The position numbers were made by a program, and so were the translations under genes. This document shows positions 28,908 through 37,445 of a DNA stretch of 64,000 bases, in pieces (within the stretch, counting starts at the first letter, position 1; each line of letters starts with the position of its first letter). This DNA is from Candidatus Thiodiazotropha sp. (ex Codakia rugifera) (GTDB lineage Bacteria; Pseudomonadota; Gammaproteobacteria; Chromatiales; Chromatiaceae), in NCBI GenBank assembly GCA_025656675.1, contig JAHXHN010000010.1:1-64000 (forward strand). The letters are read 5' to 3'. The notes beneath the pieces were generated by a model, which was not told where the DNA came from, made no database searches, and saw nothing but the letters and a program-made list of their open reading frames with translations.

Positions 28908-29369
28908 TTAATCTTCGTCAGACGACGATTTGGCTTCATCTGCCATTTCGACAGCATTGACCTCTTCGCCTACTGTATCCGTACCCTCATCGACAGTATC
29001 ACTCTCGTTACTGTAGCTGCGTGAGGATGAGTTATCTCTCTCTTCCTCTTCCTGAGACTTGGCCAGTTGTGAGACCTCAGAGATAGACTCGTCACGACGG
29101 ATAATCAGATTGCGAATCACAGCATCATTAAAACGGAAAGCGCTCTCCAGTTCGGACAGTGCCTCGCTATCGCATTCGATGTTCATCAGCACATAGTGTG
29201 CCTTGTGGATTTTATTGATGGGATAGGCCAGCTGGCGACGTCCCCAATCTTCCAAGCGGTGTATAGCTCCGCTTTTGGCTTCGATACCCGAGCGGTAACG
29301 CTCGATCATAGCTGGTACCTGTTCACTCTGATCCGGATGGACCAGGAACACGACTTCATAGTGCCTCAT
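28908..29369 (-). CDS. rpsF: 30S ribosomal protein S6 with long acidic C-terminal tail
   Basis: Binds S18 and the 16S platform. The 153-residue protein starts [19 protein letters not shown] and has the [20 protein letters not shown] core; ATG 29369 has GGAG upstream. The body ends at about residue 100; the remaining 50 residues are a Ser/Asp/Glu-rich tail ([15 protein letters not shown] and onward to SSDED). In E. coli the S6 tail is shorter and is lengthened with glutamates by RimK; here the acidity is gene-encoded. It heads the ribosomal operon. Confidence 0.96.
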   Translation of the reverse strand: MRHYEVVFLVHPDQSEQVPAMIERYRSGIEAKSGAIHRLEDWGRRQLAYPINKIHKAHYVLMNIECDSEALSELESAFRFNDAVIRNLIIRRDESISEVSQLAKSQEEEERDNSSSRSYSNESDTVDEGTDTVGEEVNAVEMADEAKSSSDED

Positions 29370-29667
29370 TGTCTCTCCTTTCGGGTTAGGCAGCCTTCTG
29401 CACAGGCAGTAAGGCAAGGAGTGATGCCCGGCCCGCTCGCATGGCAACCACTATTTTGCGGAAACCAGCGGGCTGTCGGGCACCGGGAAGCGGCGGATTC
29501 TACCTATTTGCCAGAGAATCCGCAACTTATGTGCCTAAAACGGTTTGATGATCTGATTCATAACCGGCATTTCAATGAAATACCACACCTTCGATATGAG
29601 TTGATGAGGATTTTCTTTCTTTATCTGAGCATGCGGGGGTCATAATACTGATATTACTAATAAATAC
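29370..29667. promoter_or_regulatory. Shared upstream region of rpsF and the beta-helix gene
   Basis: A 298-base divergent spacer that must hold the rpsF promoter and leader. S6:S18 leader control is known in many bacteria; this leader is GC-rich near the gene and can fold (for example GGGCATC with GATGCCC around 29420-29440), but I could not confirm the conserved binding motif by eye. The half nearer 29667 is AT-rich like the beta-helix gene. Confidence 0.35.
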
Positions 29668-31263
29668 ATGGCCTTATATAGCGCAATCGTATTAGTCCTA
29701 TATAACCCTTACCTATTTCGTTACTATAAATGGCAGTTCACTGCTGTATGCCATGGAAATCGACACAGGATGTTAAGGCCAATCATCATAAAACATCGAA
29801 TATCTTCCAAGCTTTTATCATCAAAGCTTTCAACATCAAAGCTTGTGTTGGCTCAGCCAGAATGGGCATTATTTGAACGCATGGAATATGCGGATAGACT
29901 TTATAATCACCCAACCCCCATTAATTATACCAATCAGCAAAAGCAATTTGGGAAACGCAGACAAACCATCATTGTAATAGCTGAGAACGACTTTACTGAA
30001 AACACCCTTGTTAGTGCAAATAAGTCACTGAAAAACAATGGAGGTGAAATACATTTACCTGCGGGAGAGCTGATTTTAGAAAACTCCTTAAATATAACTC
30101 AAGGGATTTGTTTGAAAGGAATTGATGGACGAACCGAGTTGGTTTTTAAAGATTGTGAATACGGGATAAGCATTCAAGGTACTGCTGGAAATAAATTAGA
30201 CCAAGTGGAAATCCATAATATTAGGCTTTACCACCAAGGCGACAATAGATTCTGTGCCGCACTATTCGCCAGTCATACCCGGGCACTGCAATTAGAAAAC
30301 GTTGATATTATTTCACCGAGGGCCGTAGGCATATTATTAGCGGATCAAGTCTATCAAACGAAGATCATTAATTGCCGAGTGCATTACGCCGGACTCGTTG
30401 GGTTTATGTTTATTCGTGATGTTAACGAAACCCTAATGACAAACTGTACTGCAGAATACTGCCAACAAAGTGGTATTTTTTTAACCGATTTAAAACTGCC
30501 TGATGATATTGACCCCTTGGACTTTTCTGGCCAGCTGGAATATACACATCACACTATTGGTAATTTTGCACCTTTTGCCGTTGATGATCCTTCACCCTAT
30601 CGTACAGATATAATTGACTGCGTATTCAGCCACAATAGAAAAATGGGCATTACCACTGATGGCGTTGCCTATCTAAGAGTCATTAATTGTGTTATTGCAC
30701 ATAATGACTGTGAAGGAATCACCATTGATAATGGTGCATGGGGCTGCAGTATTCAAAACTGTCATATTTTCAACAATGGCTGGAGAGGAATACAGCATGC
30801 AGCTGAGCTAGGCGCTGACTATGTGAGTGAAATGGGCTTGATGGATGATGGCAGTTCCAAAGCTAAATTACCTGGGGTCAGTTTGGATAATGCAGCCTAT
30901 ACAAGGGTGGAGAGCAATCACATCGAGTGCAATTGGGGCGATGGTATTAAACTAGTGCGAGCTGCCTACGAGTCGAGCATTTCCGGTAATTTAATTGAAA
31001 ACAATAATCGCGGGGTGAATGACAGGTTCCATTACTTTGGAATATTAGTCGGTGTTGCCAAGCGTCAGCATTGCAATCAATATGACTTCGCCAGTTGTAA
31101 TAACTATATTGGTAAAAATACGATTCTAGGCGAGCATTTTTCCGGTATTCACTTAATGAAGCATGTTACTGGAAATATCGTCGAAAAAAACAACATTAGT
31201 GGTGCCAGCTGTCAATCGATAGAGATTCATGCACTATTCGGGAATATGTTGGTAGATACTTAG
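29668..31263 (+). CDS. Right-handed parallel beta-helix repeat protein
   Basis: A protein of up to 531 residues made of repeated short strands with Asn-rich turns (DIIDCVFSHNRKMGITTDGV, VINCVIAHNDCEGITIDNGA, CSIQNCHIFNNGWRGIQH), the pattern of pectate-lyase-like beta-helices. This fold is used for polysaccharide lyases, hydrolases, C5-epimerases and adhesins; no catalytic set identifies which. No signal peptide is clear. The start is uncertain: ATG 29668 leads through a three-copy 15-base repeat (29803-29847, encoding S-K-L units), and the recognisable fold begins near 29980, so ATG 29881 is also possible. It is distinctly AT-rich, on the opposite strand to its neighbours, and splits a conserved ribosomal/RNA-processing region, so recent acquisition is likely. 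Confidence 0.8.
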   Translation: MALYSAIVLVLYNPYLFRYYKWQFTAVCHGNRHRMLRPIIIKHRISSKLLSSKLSTSKLVLAQPEWALFERMEYADRLYNHPTPINYTNQQKQFGKRRQTIIVIAENDFTENTLVSANKSLKNNGGEIHLPAGELILENSLNITQGICLKGIDGRTELVFKDCEYGISIQGTAGNKLDQVEIHNIRLYHQGDNRFCAALFASHTRALQLENVDIISPRAVGILLADQVYQTKIINCRVHYAGLVGFMFIRDVNETLMTNCTAEYCQQSGIFLTDLKLPDDIDPLDFSGQLEYTHHTIGNFAPFAVDDPSPYRTDIIDCVFSHNRKMGITTDGVAYLRVINCVIAHNDCEGITIDNGAWGCSIQNCHIFNNGWRGIQHAAELGADYVSEMGLMDDGSSKAKLPGVSLDNAAYTRVESNHIECNWGDGIKLVRAAYESSISGNLIENNNRGVNDRFHYFGILVGVAKRQHCNQYDFASCNNYIGKNTILGEHFSGIHLMKHVTGNIVEKNNISGASCQSIEIHALFGNMLVDT

Positions 31264-31275
31264 ATGATTGTTGAT

Positions 31276-31301
31276 GTAGGGTGCAGCCTGCTGCACCCTA
31301 C
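31276..31301. repeat. Perfect REP-like palindrome
   Basis: GTAGGGTGCAG pairs perfectly over 11 bases with CTGCACCCTAC around a CCTG loop. It lies 12 bases after the beta-helix stop and before the stop of the converging barrel gene. It shares the GTAGGGTG core with 3835, 3946 and 62363 and may also act as a bidirectional terminator. Confidence 0.7.
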
Positions 31302-31339
31302 CTGATTACTGGCTAGAAGCACTCAATAACAGCATCAAA

Positions 31340-32089
31340 TCAGAAATCGGCTTCAAGACCAAGAAATGCACCATTAAAATCCCAGTCGGTGTAGATCCCG
31401 TCCAGATCGTCAAGCTCCAGGGAGAGTCGCCGATAGCCACCTTTGAGTTTGATATCGACCGCCAGACTCTCAACAAGGTTAAAAGCAATCCCAGCCTGGT
31501 AATCTTGCAGGGTATGGTCCCCAACGCTCAACAGATTGAGATCGCCGTAGAGTGAAAGCCGGGTAGTGGGAAGACCAAACTGCACGGCGCCATAGAGCAT
31601 GGGTACATAACCATCGAAGCTCTCTTTCGCACTGATCCCACTGCTCTCAACCTCAATCTCACCATCGATGTATTTGACATTCAATCCCAGATCCAGGGAG
31701 ACCGTGTCGTTATCAAATATCTCGTAGTAGAAAATAAAATCGGTATTCTGGGCATCGAAATCCACATTTACATTGACTCCCGATAAGAAATCGACACCTG
31801 AATAGCTAAAGTTCTCTGAGAGCCGTTCATCACCTGATGAAGACAGATCATGGGTCCTGATTTTGAAATTGGGAACCAGCGGTAGTGGGTGTTCAAAAGC
31901 CAGTGAGAGGACTGCAGTACGTTCTGTATCGAGATCGAAAGACTGTAAATCACTGTTATCCGCGAAGGAACCGGATGAGTCCATATTCCAGAAATCCACA
32001 TCCGCTGTCAGACCAAGCACCGTATCGGCATGAACTGGCAGAGTGAGCATGGCAGTTAGCAGAGTCAAGTGGGAAAATCTTCTGATCAC
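31340..32089 (-). CDS. TIGR04219 family outer-membrane beta-barrel protein
   Basis: A 249-residue exported protein. The signal peptide ends at VHA-DT after about 21 residues. The mature part alternates hydrophobic and polar residues as a barrel does, starts VLGLTADVDFWNMDSSGSF and ends with an aromatic residue (LGLEADF), the usual outer-membrane signal. These features match the TIGR04219 family; function is unknown. GTG 32089 is preceded by AGGAG at good spacing. It stops 67 bases before the rlmB start on the same strand. Confidence 0.83.
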   Translation of the reverse strand: MIRRFSHLTLLTAMLTLPVHADTVLGLTADVDFWNMDSSGSFADNSDLQSFDLDTERTAVLSLAFEHPLPLVPNFKIRTHDLSSSGDERLSENFSYSGVDFLSGVNVNVDFDAQNTDFIFYYEIFDNDTVSLDLGLNVKYIDGEIEVESSGISAKESFDGYVPMLYGAVQFGLPTTRLSLYGDLNLLSVGDHTLQDYQAGIAFNLVESLAVDIKLKGGYRRLSLELDDLDGIYTDWDFNGAFLGLEADF

Positions 32090-32155
32090 AACAATCTCCT
32101 AAAAATGAACGGGCTTCCAATTTCACCCAAACAAGACAGCCTGTTTGGGCTGATT

Positions 32156-32911
32156 TCAAACGTTACCACGCTGCCGAACTGCTTCATAGAGAGAGATACC
32201 GCCAGCCACTGAAACGTTGAGGCTCTCCACACTCCCCGCCATCGGCAGCTTGACCAGTAGATCGCACTGTTCCCTGGTCAGTCTGCGTAACCCCTTCCCT
32301 TCCCCCCCCATGACGATTGCCAAAGGGCCGCTCAAGTCGGCTTCATAGAGAGTTTGCGTTGCCTCTCCTGCCGTACCGATCAACCAGATTCCTTCTGATT
32401 TGAGCCACTTCAGGGTCCTGGCCAGGTTGGTGACCTGAACAAAAGGCACCGTCTCAGCTGCACCACTCGCTACCTTCCTGACTGTTGGAGTGAGACCGAC
32501 TGAACGATCTCTGGGTGCGATAATTGCATTCACACCGGCAGCATCTGCAGTACGCAAACATGCCCCCAGGTTGTGTGGATCCTGAACACCATCCAGTATC
32601 AGCAGAAATGGCGCCAATTCCAGCTTTTTCAGCAAGGCTTTGAGGAAGGGCTCATCCTGGGTCTGTTGTTGTCTGAGCCCGAGTGCCACACCCTGATGAT
32701 TCGTCTTCTGGGCAAGTTCATCCAATACTCCCCCTTTCACCTGTCGGCACTTGATACCCACCCTATGGGCAAGATCGAGCACTTCCTTGATACGGTCATC
32801 CTGTCGTTTGGCATCGACCAGCAATTCAGTGACCGCAGTCCCCTGATTAAGCGCTGATTTTACGGCATGCAGGCCCAGCACCCATGACGCTTCGTCAGTG
32901 TATCTCGTCAT
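32156..32911 (-). CDS. rlmB: 23S rRNA 2'-O-methyltransferase RlmB
   Basis: A SPOUT-family enzyme that methylates the 2'-O of G2251 in the ribosomal P loop using SAM. The N-terminal substrate domain contains WVLGLHAVKSALNQG. The knotted C-terminal domain has LILDGVQDPHNLGACLRTAD, IVMGGEGKGLRRLTREQCD and the motif 3 region PMAGSVESLNVSVAGGISLY. About 251 residues, normal. Its ATG lies in TGATG with the rnr stop, so translation is coupled to rnr, the conserved pairing. Confidence 0.96.
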   Translation of the reverse strand: MTRYTDEASWVLGLHAVKSALNQGTAVTELLVDAKRQDDRIKEVLDLAHRVGIKCRQVKGGVLDELAQKTNHQGVALGLRQQQTQDEPFLKALLKKLELAPFLLILDGVQDPHNLGACLRTADAAGVNAIIAPRDRSVGLTPTVRKVASGAAETVPFVQVTNLARTLKWLKSEGIWLIGTAGEATQTLYEADLSGPLAIVMGGEGKGLRRLTREQCDLLVKLPMAGSVESLNVSVAGGISLYEAVRQRGNV

Positions 32912-35235
32912 CAAGCCTTCTTCGGACTAGGGCGGGGCTTTTTGCCACGCCTTTTTTTTCGTGATGGCGTTTTATCAGCCACAGGTTTTGAGCTTCTGTT
33001 GCCTTTTTTGCTGCTGCGATTTCTTTTCTTATTGACCGTCGTCCCACCACCTGCAGTCTTGGCGGGTACAAAATCGATCTTACGATCATCCAGGTTGACC
33101 TTTGCCACAATAATGGTCAATGGATCACCCAATCTCAATACCTTGCCTGTACGTTCGCCTGTCAAGCGATGTCCCACTGGATCGTAGTGATAGTAGTCAT
33201 TATCCAGTGCGGTGATGTGCACCAGACCATCTACATAGATCTCGTCCAATTCAACAAATACGCCAAACGAGTTGACACTGGTGATGATACCGTTGAAGGT
33301 CTCACCTACCTTATCCTGCATATATTCACACTTCAGCCAATCGAGGGCGTCCCGGGTCGCTTCATCGGCCTTTCGCTCAGTACTGGAACAGTGCTCACCC
33401 AACCCTTGCAACTCCGACTTGGTATAGTCGAAATCATCCGCACTTCCCTGGGTGATGGCATGTTTTATGGCACGATGAACGACCAGGTCGGGATAGCGGC
33501 GAATGGGAGATGTGAAGTGGGTATAGGCCTGATAGGAAAGTCCAAAATGCCCCACATTATCTGAACTGTAGAGTGCCTGGGAAAGGGAACGCAACAGCAC
33601 TGTCTGGATCAGGTGACGATCCGGTCTCTCCTTGATCTGTTTAAGCAATACTGAATAGTCACCTGCGGTAGGCTTCTTTCCTCCTGGCAAACTTAAACCC
33701 AACTCACCGAGAAATCCTCTCAGATCGGTCAGCTTTTCTTCTGCTGGGCCTTCGTGAATACGGTACAGTGCAGGTTGCTTTTTACGTAATAAAAAGCGTG
33801 CCGCTGCCACATTGGCTGCCAGCATACACTCCTCAATAAGACGATGCGCGTCGTTGCGTACCACGGGTACGATACGTTCAACACGTTTCAGATCATTGAA
33901 CTCGATACGTGTCTCGGTTGTGTCGAAATCTATAGCGCCACGCTCGACCCGTTGTGCATGCAGTACCTGGTAGAGTTGATAGAGATCATGCAGATGAGGT
34001 AGTAGCTCAGCATTTTTTTTACACAGGGCGGGATCGCCCTCAAGCATGTCGGCAACATCATTGTAGATTAACCGGGCATGGGAACGCATCACTGCTGGAA
34101 AGAATTTGGAGCGTGTCACCTTCCCGCTTCTATCGATATAGAGTTCGCAAGTCACGCAGAGTCGATCAACCTCGGGATTGATGGAGCAGAGTCCATTGGA
34201 CAGAACCTCCGGTAGCATCGGTACAACGCGATCCGGGAAATAGACCGAATTACCCCGGGTCCGTGCTTCCTTATCCAGCGCACTCCCCGGCTCTACATAG
34301 TGTGAAACATCAGCAATACTCACCAACAGACGCCAGCCTTTGGGCTTGGGTTCACAGTAGACAGCATCATCGAAATCTCTGGCATCAGCACCATCGATCG
34401 TTACCAGCGGTAAGTGTCGTAAATCGACACGATCCTTTTTATCAGCATTGGCCACTTCAGGTTTCAGCCCTCTGATCTGTTGCTCCACCTCGTGCGGCCA
34501 TTCAACTGGAATGCTATGGGTGCGAATGGCGATATCGGTCTCCATGCCGGGTCCCATATGATCGCCCAATACTTCAGTGATACGTCCGATGGGTGGTGTG
34601 CGCTTAGTCGGTTGATCGAGAATCTCCGCCACCACCATCTGGCCCTGTTTTGCATGTCCTATCTCACTGCTAGGAATAATGACATCCTTACTCAATCGCT
34701 TGGAGTCCGGCACCACAAATCCGACTCCGGTCTCCATATAAAGACGCCCTGCCACAGTACGGGTGTTGCGCTCCAACACCTCCACAACAGCTCCTTCAAG
34801 ACGATTACGCCGATCCACGCCGGTTACCCGTACCACGGCCCTGTCATCATGAAAAACTGAGCGCATCTCTTTGAATGAGAGATAGAGATCATCGCCACTA
34901 TCGTCCGGTCTGAGAAAACCAAACCCATCCGCATGTCCAATCACCCGACCAACAATCAGGTCACGTTTATTGACCAGACAGTAGTTATCATTGCGGTTAC
35001 AAACCAGCTGCCCATCCCTTTCCATAGCACGAAGGCGACGACGCAGCGCTTCCAGCTGTTCCTCAGATGAGAGATCCAGACGCTTGGCCAATGCCTGCAT
35101 ATCCATCGGCACCCCCTCACTCTCAAGGGTTTCCATGATGTACTCACGACTGGGGATAGGATTCTGGTATTTACGCGCCTCACGGGCTTGATGCGGATCC
35201 TTACCAGTGGACCGTCTGCTCTTATTTTTTGCCAC
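32911..35235 (-). CDS. rnr: Ribonuclease R
   Basis: A processive 3'-5' exoribonuclease that degrades structured RNA. The 774-residue protein has the N-terminal winged helix (IPSREYIMETLESEGVPMD), cold-shock domains, the RNB catalytic domain with TIDGADARDFDDAVYCE (metal-binding aspartates) and SPIRRYPDLVVHRAI, then an S1 domain (GEVF-type GETFNGIITSVNSFGVFVE, split over about residues 646-665) and a Lys/Arg-rich C tail. GTG is the start. It precedes rlmB and is divergent from the Kef-type gene. Confidence 0.97.
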   Translation of the reverse strand: MAKNKSRRSTGKDPHQAREARKYQNPIPSREYIMETLESEGVPMDMQALAKRLDLSSEEQLEALRRRLRAMERDGQLVCNRNDNYCLVNKRDLIVGRVIGHADGFGFLRPDDSGDDLYLSFKEMRSVFHDDRAVVRVTGVDRRNRLEGAVVEVLERNTRTVAGRLYMETGVGFVVPDSKRLSKDVIIPSSEIGHAKQGQMVVAEILDQPTKRTPPIGRITEVLGDHMGPGMETDIAIRTHSIPVEWPHEVEQQIRGLKPEVANADKKDRVDLRHLPLVTIDGADARDFDDAVYCEPKPKGWRLLVSIADVSHYVEPGSALDKEARTRGNSVYFPDRVVPMLPEVLSNGLCSINPEVDRLCVTCELYIDRSGKVTRSKFFPAVMRSHARLIYNDVADMLEGDPALCKKNAELLPHLHDLYQLYQVLHAQRVERGAIDFDTTETRIEFNDLKRVERIVPVVRNDAHRLIEECMLAANVAAARFLLRKKQPALYRIHEGPAEEKLTDLRGFLGELGLSLPGGKKPTAGDYSVLLKQIKERPDRHLIQTVLLRSLSQALYSSDNVGHFGLSYQAYTHFTSPIRRYPDLVVHRAIKHAITQGSADDFDYTKSELQGLGEHCSSTERKADEATRDALDWLKCEYMQDKVGETFNGIITSVNSFGVFVELDEIYVDGLVHITALDNDYYHYDPVGHRLTGERTGKVLRLGDPLTIIVAKVNLDDRKIDFVPAKTAGGGTTVNKKRNRSSKKGNRSSKPVADKTPSRKKRRGKKPRPSPKKA

Positions 35236-35389
35236 GATTTGTCTGATTTAATTGCTGTGAAAAGGCGATTTTAACATTTTAATGATTAATACCCTATGAC
35301 TTGTTCAAGGCTTCCTCACACCCCTTGATTAGATTTAGAAATAAAATACCATCAGACTGAATGAACATTTTTTCCAAATCCATTTCTTG

Positions 35390-37372
35390 ATGAATATTCA
35401 CACACTACAGATCATACTTATGCTACTCGCAGTTGCTGTATTGACAGTAACCCTGTTTAGACGCCTGCACCTACCTCCCATCCTTGGTTACTTGATTGTG
35501 GGCATCCTGGTCGGGCCATTTGGCAGTGGGTTGATTGCATCCAATGAGGAAACCCGGTTTCTGGCCGAATTTGGGGTCGTTTTTCTGCTCTTTGCCATCG
35601 GTTTGGAATTTTCGTTGCCGCAAATGATGGCCATGAAGGGTGCGGTTTTTGGCTTGGGTGGCAGTCAGGTACTGCTCACTGGACTTATTGCAGGACTCAT
35701 AGCCTGGCTACTCGGTCTAGAGCCAGCAGCAGCAATCATAGTCGGTGCGATCCTGGCACTCTCATCTACCGCCATTGTCATAAAGCAACTCTCAGAACAG
35801 GTAGAATTGAATACGGAGCATGGTCGACTCGGGGTCAGCATGCTGCTGTTTCAGGATCTTGCAGTGATTCCCCTGCTGGTGGTCATCCCCATCCTTGTCA
35901 GCGATGTCGAACAGGGGTTATTACTACCCTTGTCCTGGGCGGTCATCAAGGCCACTGCTGTGTTTGCACTCATCATGGCAATTGGTCACTGGGTATTGCG
36001 GCCCCTGTTCCATGAAATTGCCCGTGCCCGCTCTGCGGAGCTTTTTACCTTGACCGTGTTACTGGTTTCACTGGCTGCCGCCTGGTTAACCCATGAAGCC
36101 GGGCTATCACTGGCGCTGGGGGCCTTTCTGGCAGGTATGATGCTGGGCGAAACGGAGTATCGTCACCAGATTGAAGCTGATATCCGTCCCTTTCAGGATG
36201 TCCTGCTTGGCCTCTTCTTCGTCACGGTCGGGATGCGTGTCGATCTGATATCACTGTTGCCATTGCTTCATTGGGTAATTCTTTTATCTATGGTCCTGAT
36301 TCTCATTAAGGCAACAGTAATCCTGCTAATTGTTCGTATTGCGAAGCGCCCTCTATCTGCCGCTTTTCGTTCCGGACTTCTACTTGCGCAGGGTGGTGAA
36401 TTTGGTTTTGTGTTGTTGGATCTCTCACTGCAGTCATCGTTGCTGCCGATTAAAACCGGGCAGATTCTGTTTGCTGCCATCATTATCAGTATGGCCGTCT
36501 CACCCTTCTTAATCCGTTACAGCGGTAAATTGACAGAGACTTTCTGCAACCTACGTCCTGCCGAAGATGACCATACCAAAATCCAGGATCTCGAACATGA
36601 GGCAGAGGGTCTGGAACAGCACGTCATCCTATGTGGATATGGCCGTATCGGCCAAAATCTGGGACGGCTGTTGGAACATGAAGGATTCCCCTATGTTGCA
36701 CTCGATCTTGATCCAACCGTTGTACGTGAAGCCCATGAGGCGGGTGAACCGGTCCATTTCGGTGATGCTTCCCGCAATGAGATCCTCGATGCAGCCGGTA
36801 TCGGTCGTGCAGGCGTGGTGGTTTTAACCTTTGAAGATTACCCGACAGCGATGCAGATTCTACATCACTTACAACATATCGCACCGGGGTTACCGGTGCT
36901 GGTGCGCACCAAAGATGACACCCACCTTGAAGAGTTGGAGGCAGCTGGGGCAACAGAGGTCATGCCGGAAGCCGTAGAAGCCAGCCTGATGATGGGTGGT
37001 CAACTCCTGTTACTGCTGAAAGTACCCGGTTCCCGTATTCTCAAGATCATGCGAGAGATTCGCGAAAATCATTACAAACTACTGCGGGATTTCTACCATG
37101 GCCAGGAAGCCATTGATCTGGAGCATGATGAAGCCTTTCAGGAACGTCTGCATACCGTCACGCTACCAGAGCGGGCGTTTGCCGTAGGCCATACCATCGA
37201 AGATCTGCATCTGTGGGATTGGGATGTCAGTGTTACTGCCGTGCGTCGTGGCGGTATTAGAGGTGAAGCACCTGAGCCTGAAACACGTCTGCAGGCAGGT
37301 GATGTATTGGTTTTGGCTGGCACTGCTCATCACTTAGAGCATGCAGAGGGACTTTTATATTACGGTCTATAG
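35390..37372 (+). CDS. CPA2-family K+/H+ antiporter (Kef/YbaL type)
   Basis: A 660-residue inner-membrane cation/proton antiporter. Residues 1-375 form 12-13 helices of the Na+/H+ exchanger fold; LRRLHLPPILGYL-type start, LFAIGLEFSL and the ALSSTAIVIKQL motif are typical. An RCK/TrkA-N domain follows (HVILCGYGRIGQNLGRLLE, nucleotide-binding) and then a TrkA-C domain (about 590-660). This layout fits KefB/KefC/YbaL potassium efflux systems. There is no neighbouring kefF/kefG ancillary gene. ATG 35390 is preferred over the TTG just before it. Converges on lysS. Confidence 0.92.
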   Translation: MNIHTLQIILMLLAVAVLTVTLFRRLHLPPILGYLIVGILVGPFGSGLIASNEETRFLAEFGVVFLLFAIGLEFSLPQMMAMKGAVFGLGGSQVLLTGLIAGLIAWLLGLEPAAAIIVGAILALSSTAIVIKQLSEQVELNTEHGRLGVSMLLFQDLAVIPLLVVIPILVSDVEQGLLLPLSWAVIKATAVFALIMAIGHWVLRPLFHEIARARSAELFTLTVLLVSLAAAWLTHEAGLSLALGAFLAGMMLGETEYRHQIEADIRPFQDVLLGLFFVTVGMRVDLISLLPLLHWVILLSMVLILIKATVILLIVRIAKRPLSAAFRSGLLLAQGGEFGFVLLDLSLQSSLLPIKTGQILFAAIIISMAVSPFLIRYSGKLTETFCNLRPAEDDHTKIQDLEHEAEGLEQHVILCGYGRIGQNLGRLLEHEGFPYVALDLDPTVVREAHEAGEPVHFGDASRNEILDAAGIGRAGVVVLTFEDYPTAMQILHHLQHIAPGLPVLVRTKDDTHLEELEAAGATEVMPEAVEASLMMGGQLLLLLKVPGSRILKIMREIRENHYKLLRDFYHGQEAIDLEHDEAFQERLHTVTLPERAFAVGHTIEDLHLWDWDVSVTAVRRGGIRGEAPEPETRLQAGDVLVLAGTAHHLEHAEGLLYYGL

Positions 37373-37380
37373 TCTGCTAT

Positions 37381-37440
37381 GCCATCAAAATGAAATTGAT
37401 GGCGTACTCGTGCAGTGTCCTATCAGGACACTGCACGAGT
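37381..37440. terminator. Two adjacent hairpins between converging genes
   Basis: GCCATCAA/TTGATGGC (37381-37403) is followed two bases later by a perfect 16-pair stem with a three-base ATC loop (37406-37440, core CTCGTGCAGTGTCC). They fill the space between the Kef-type gene stop and the lysS stop. Neither has a T run, so bidirectional termination or transcript protection is inferred from position. Confidence 0.6.
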
Positions 37441-37445
37441 GTTCG

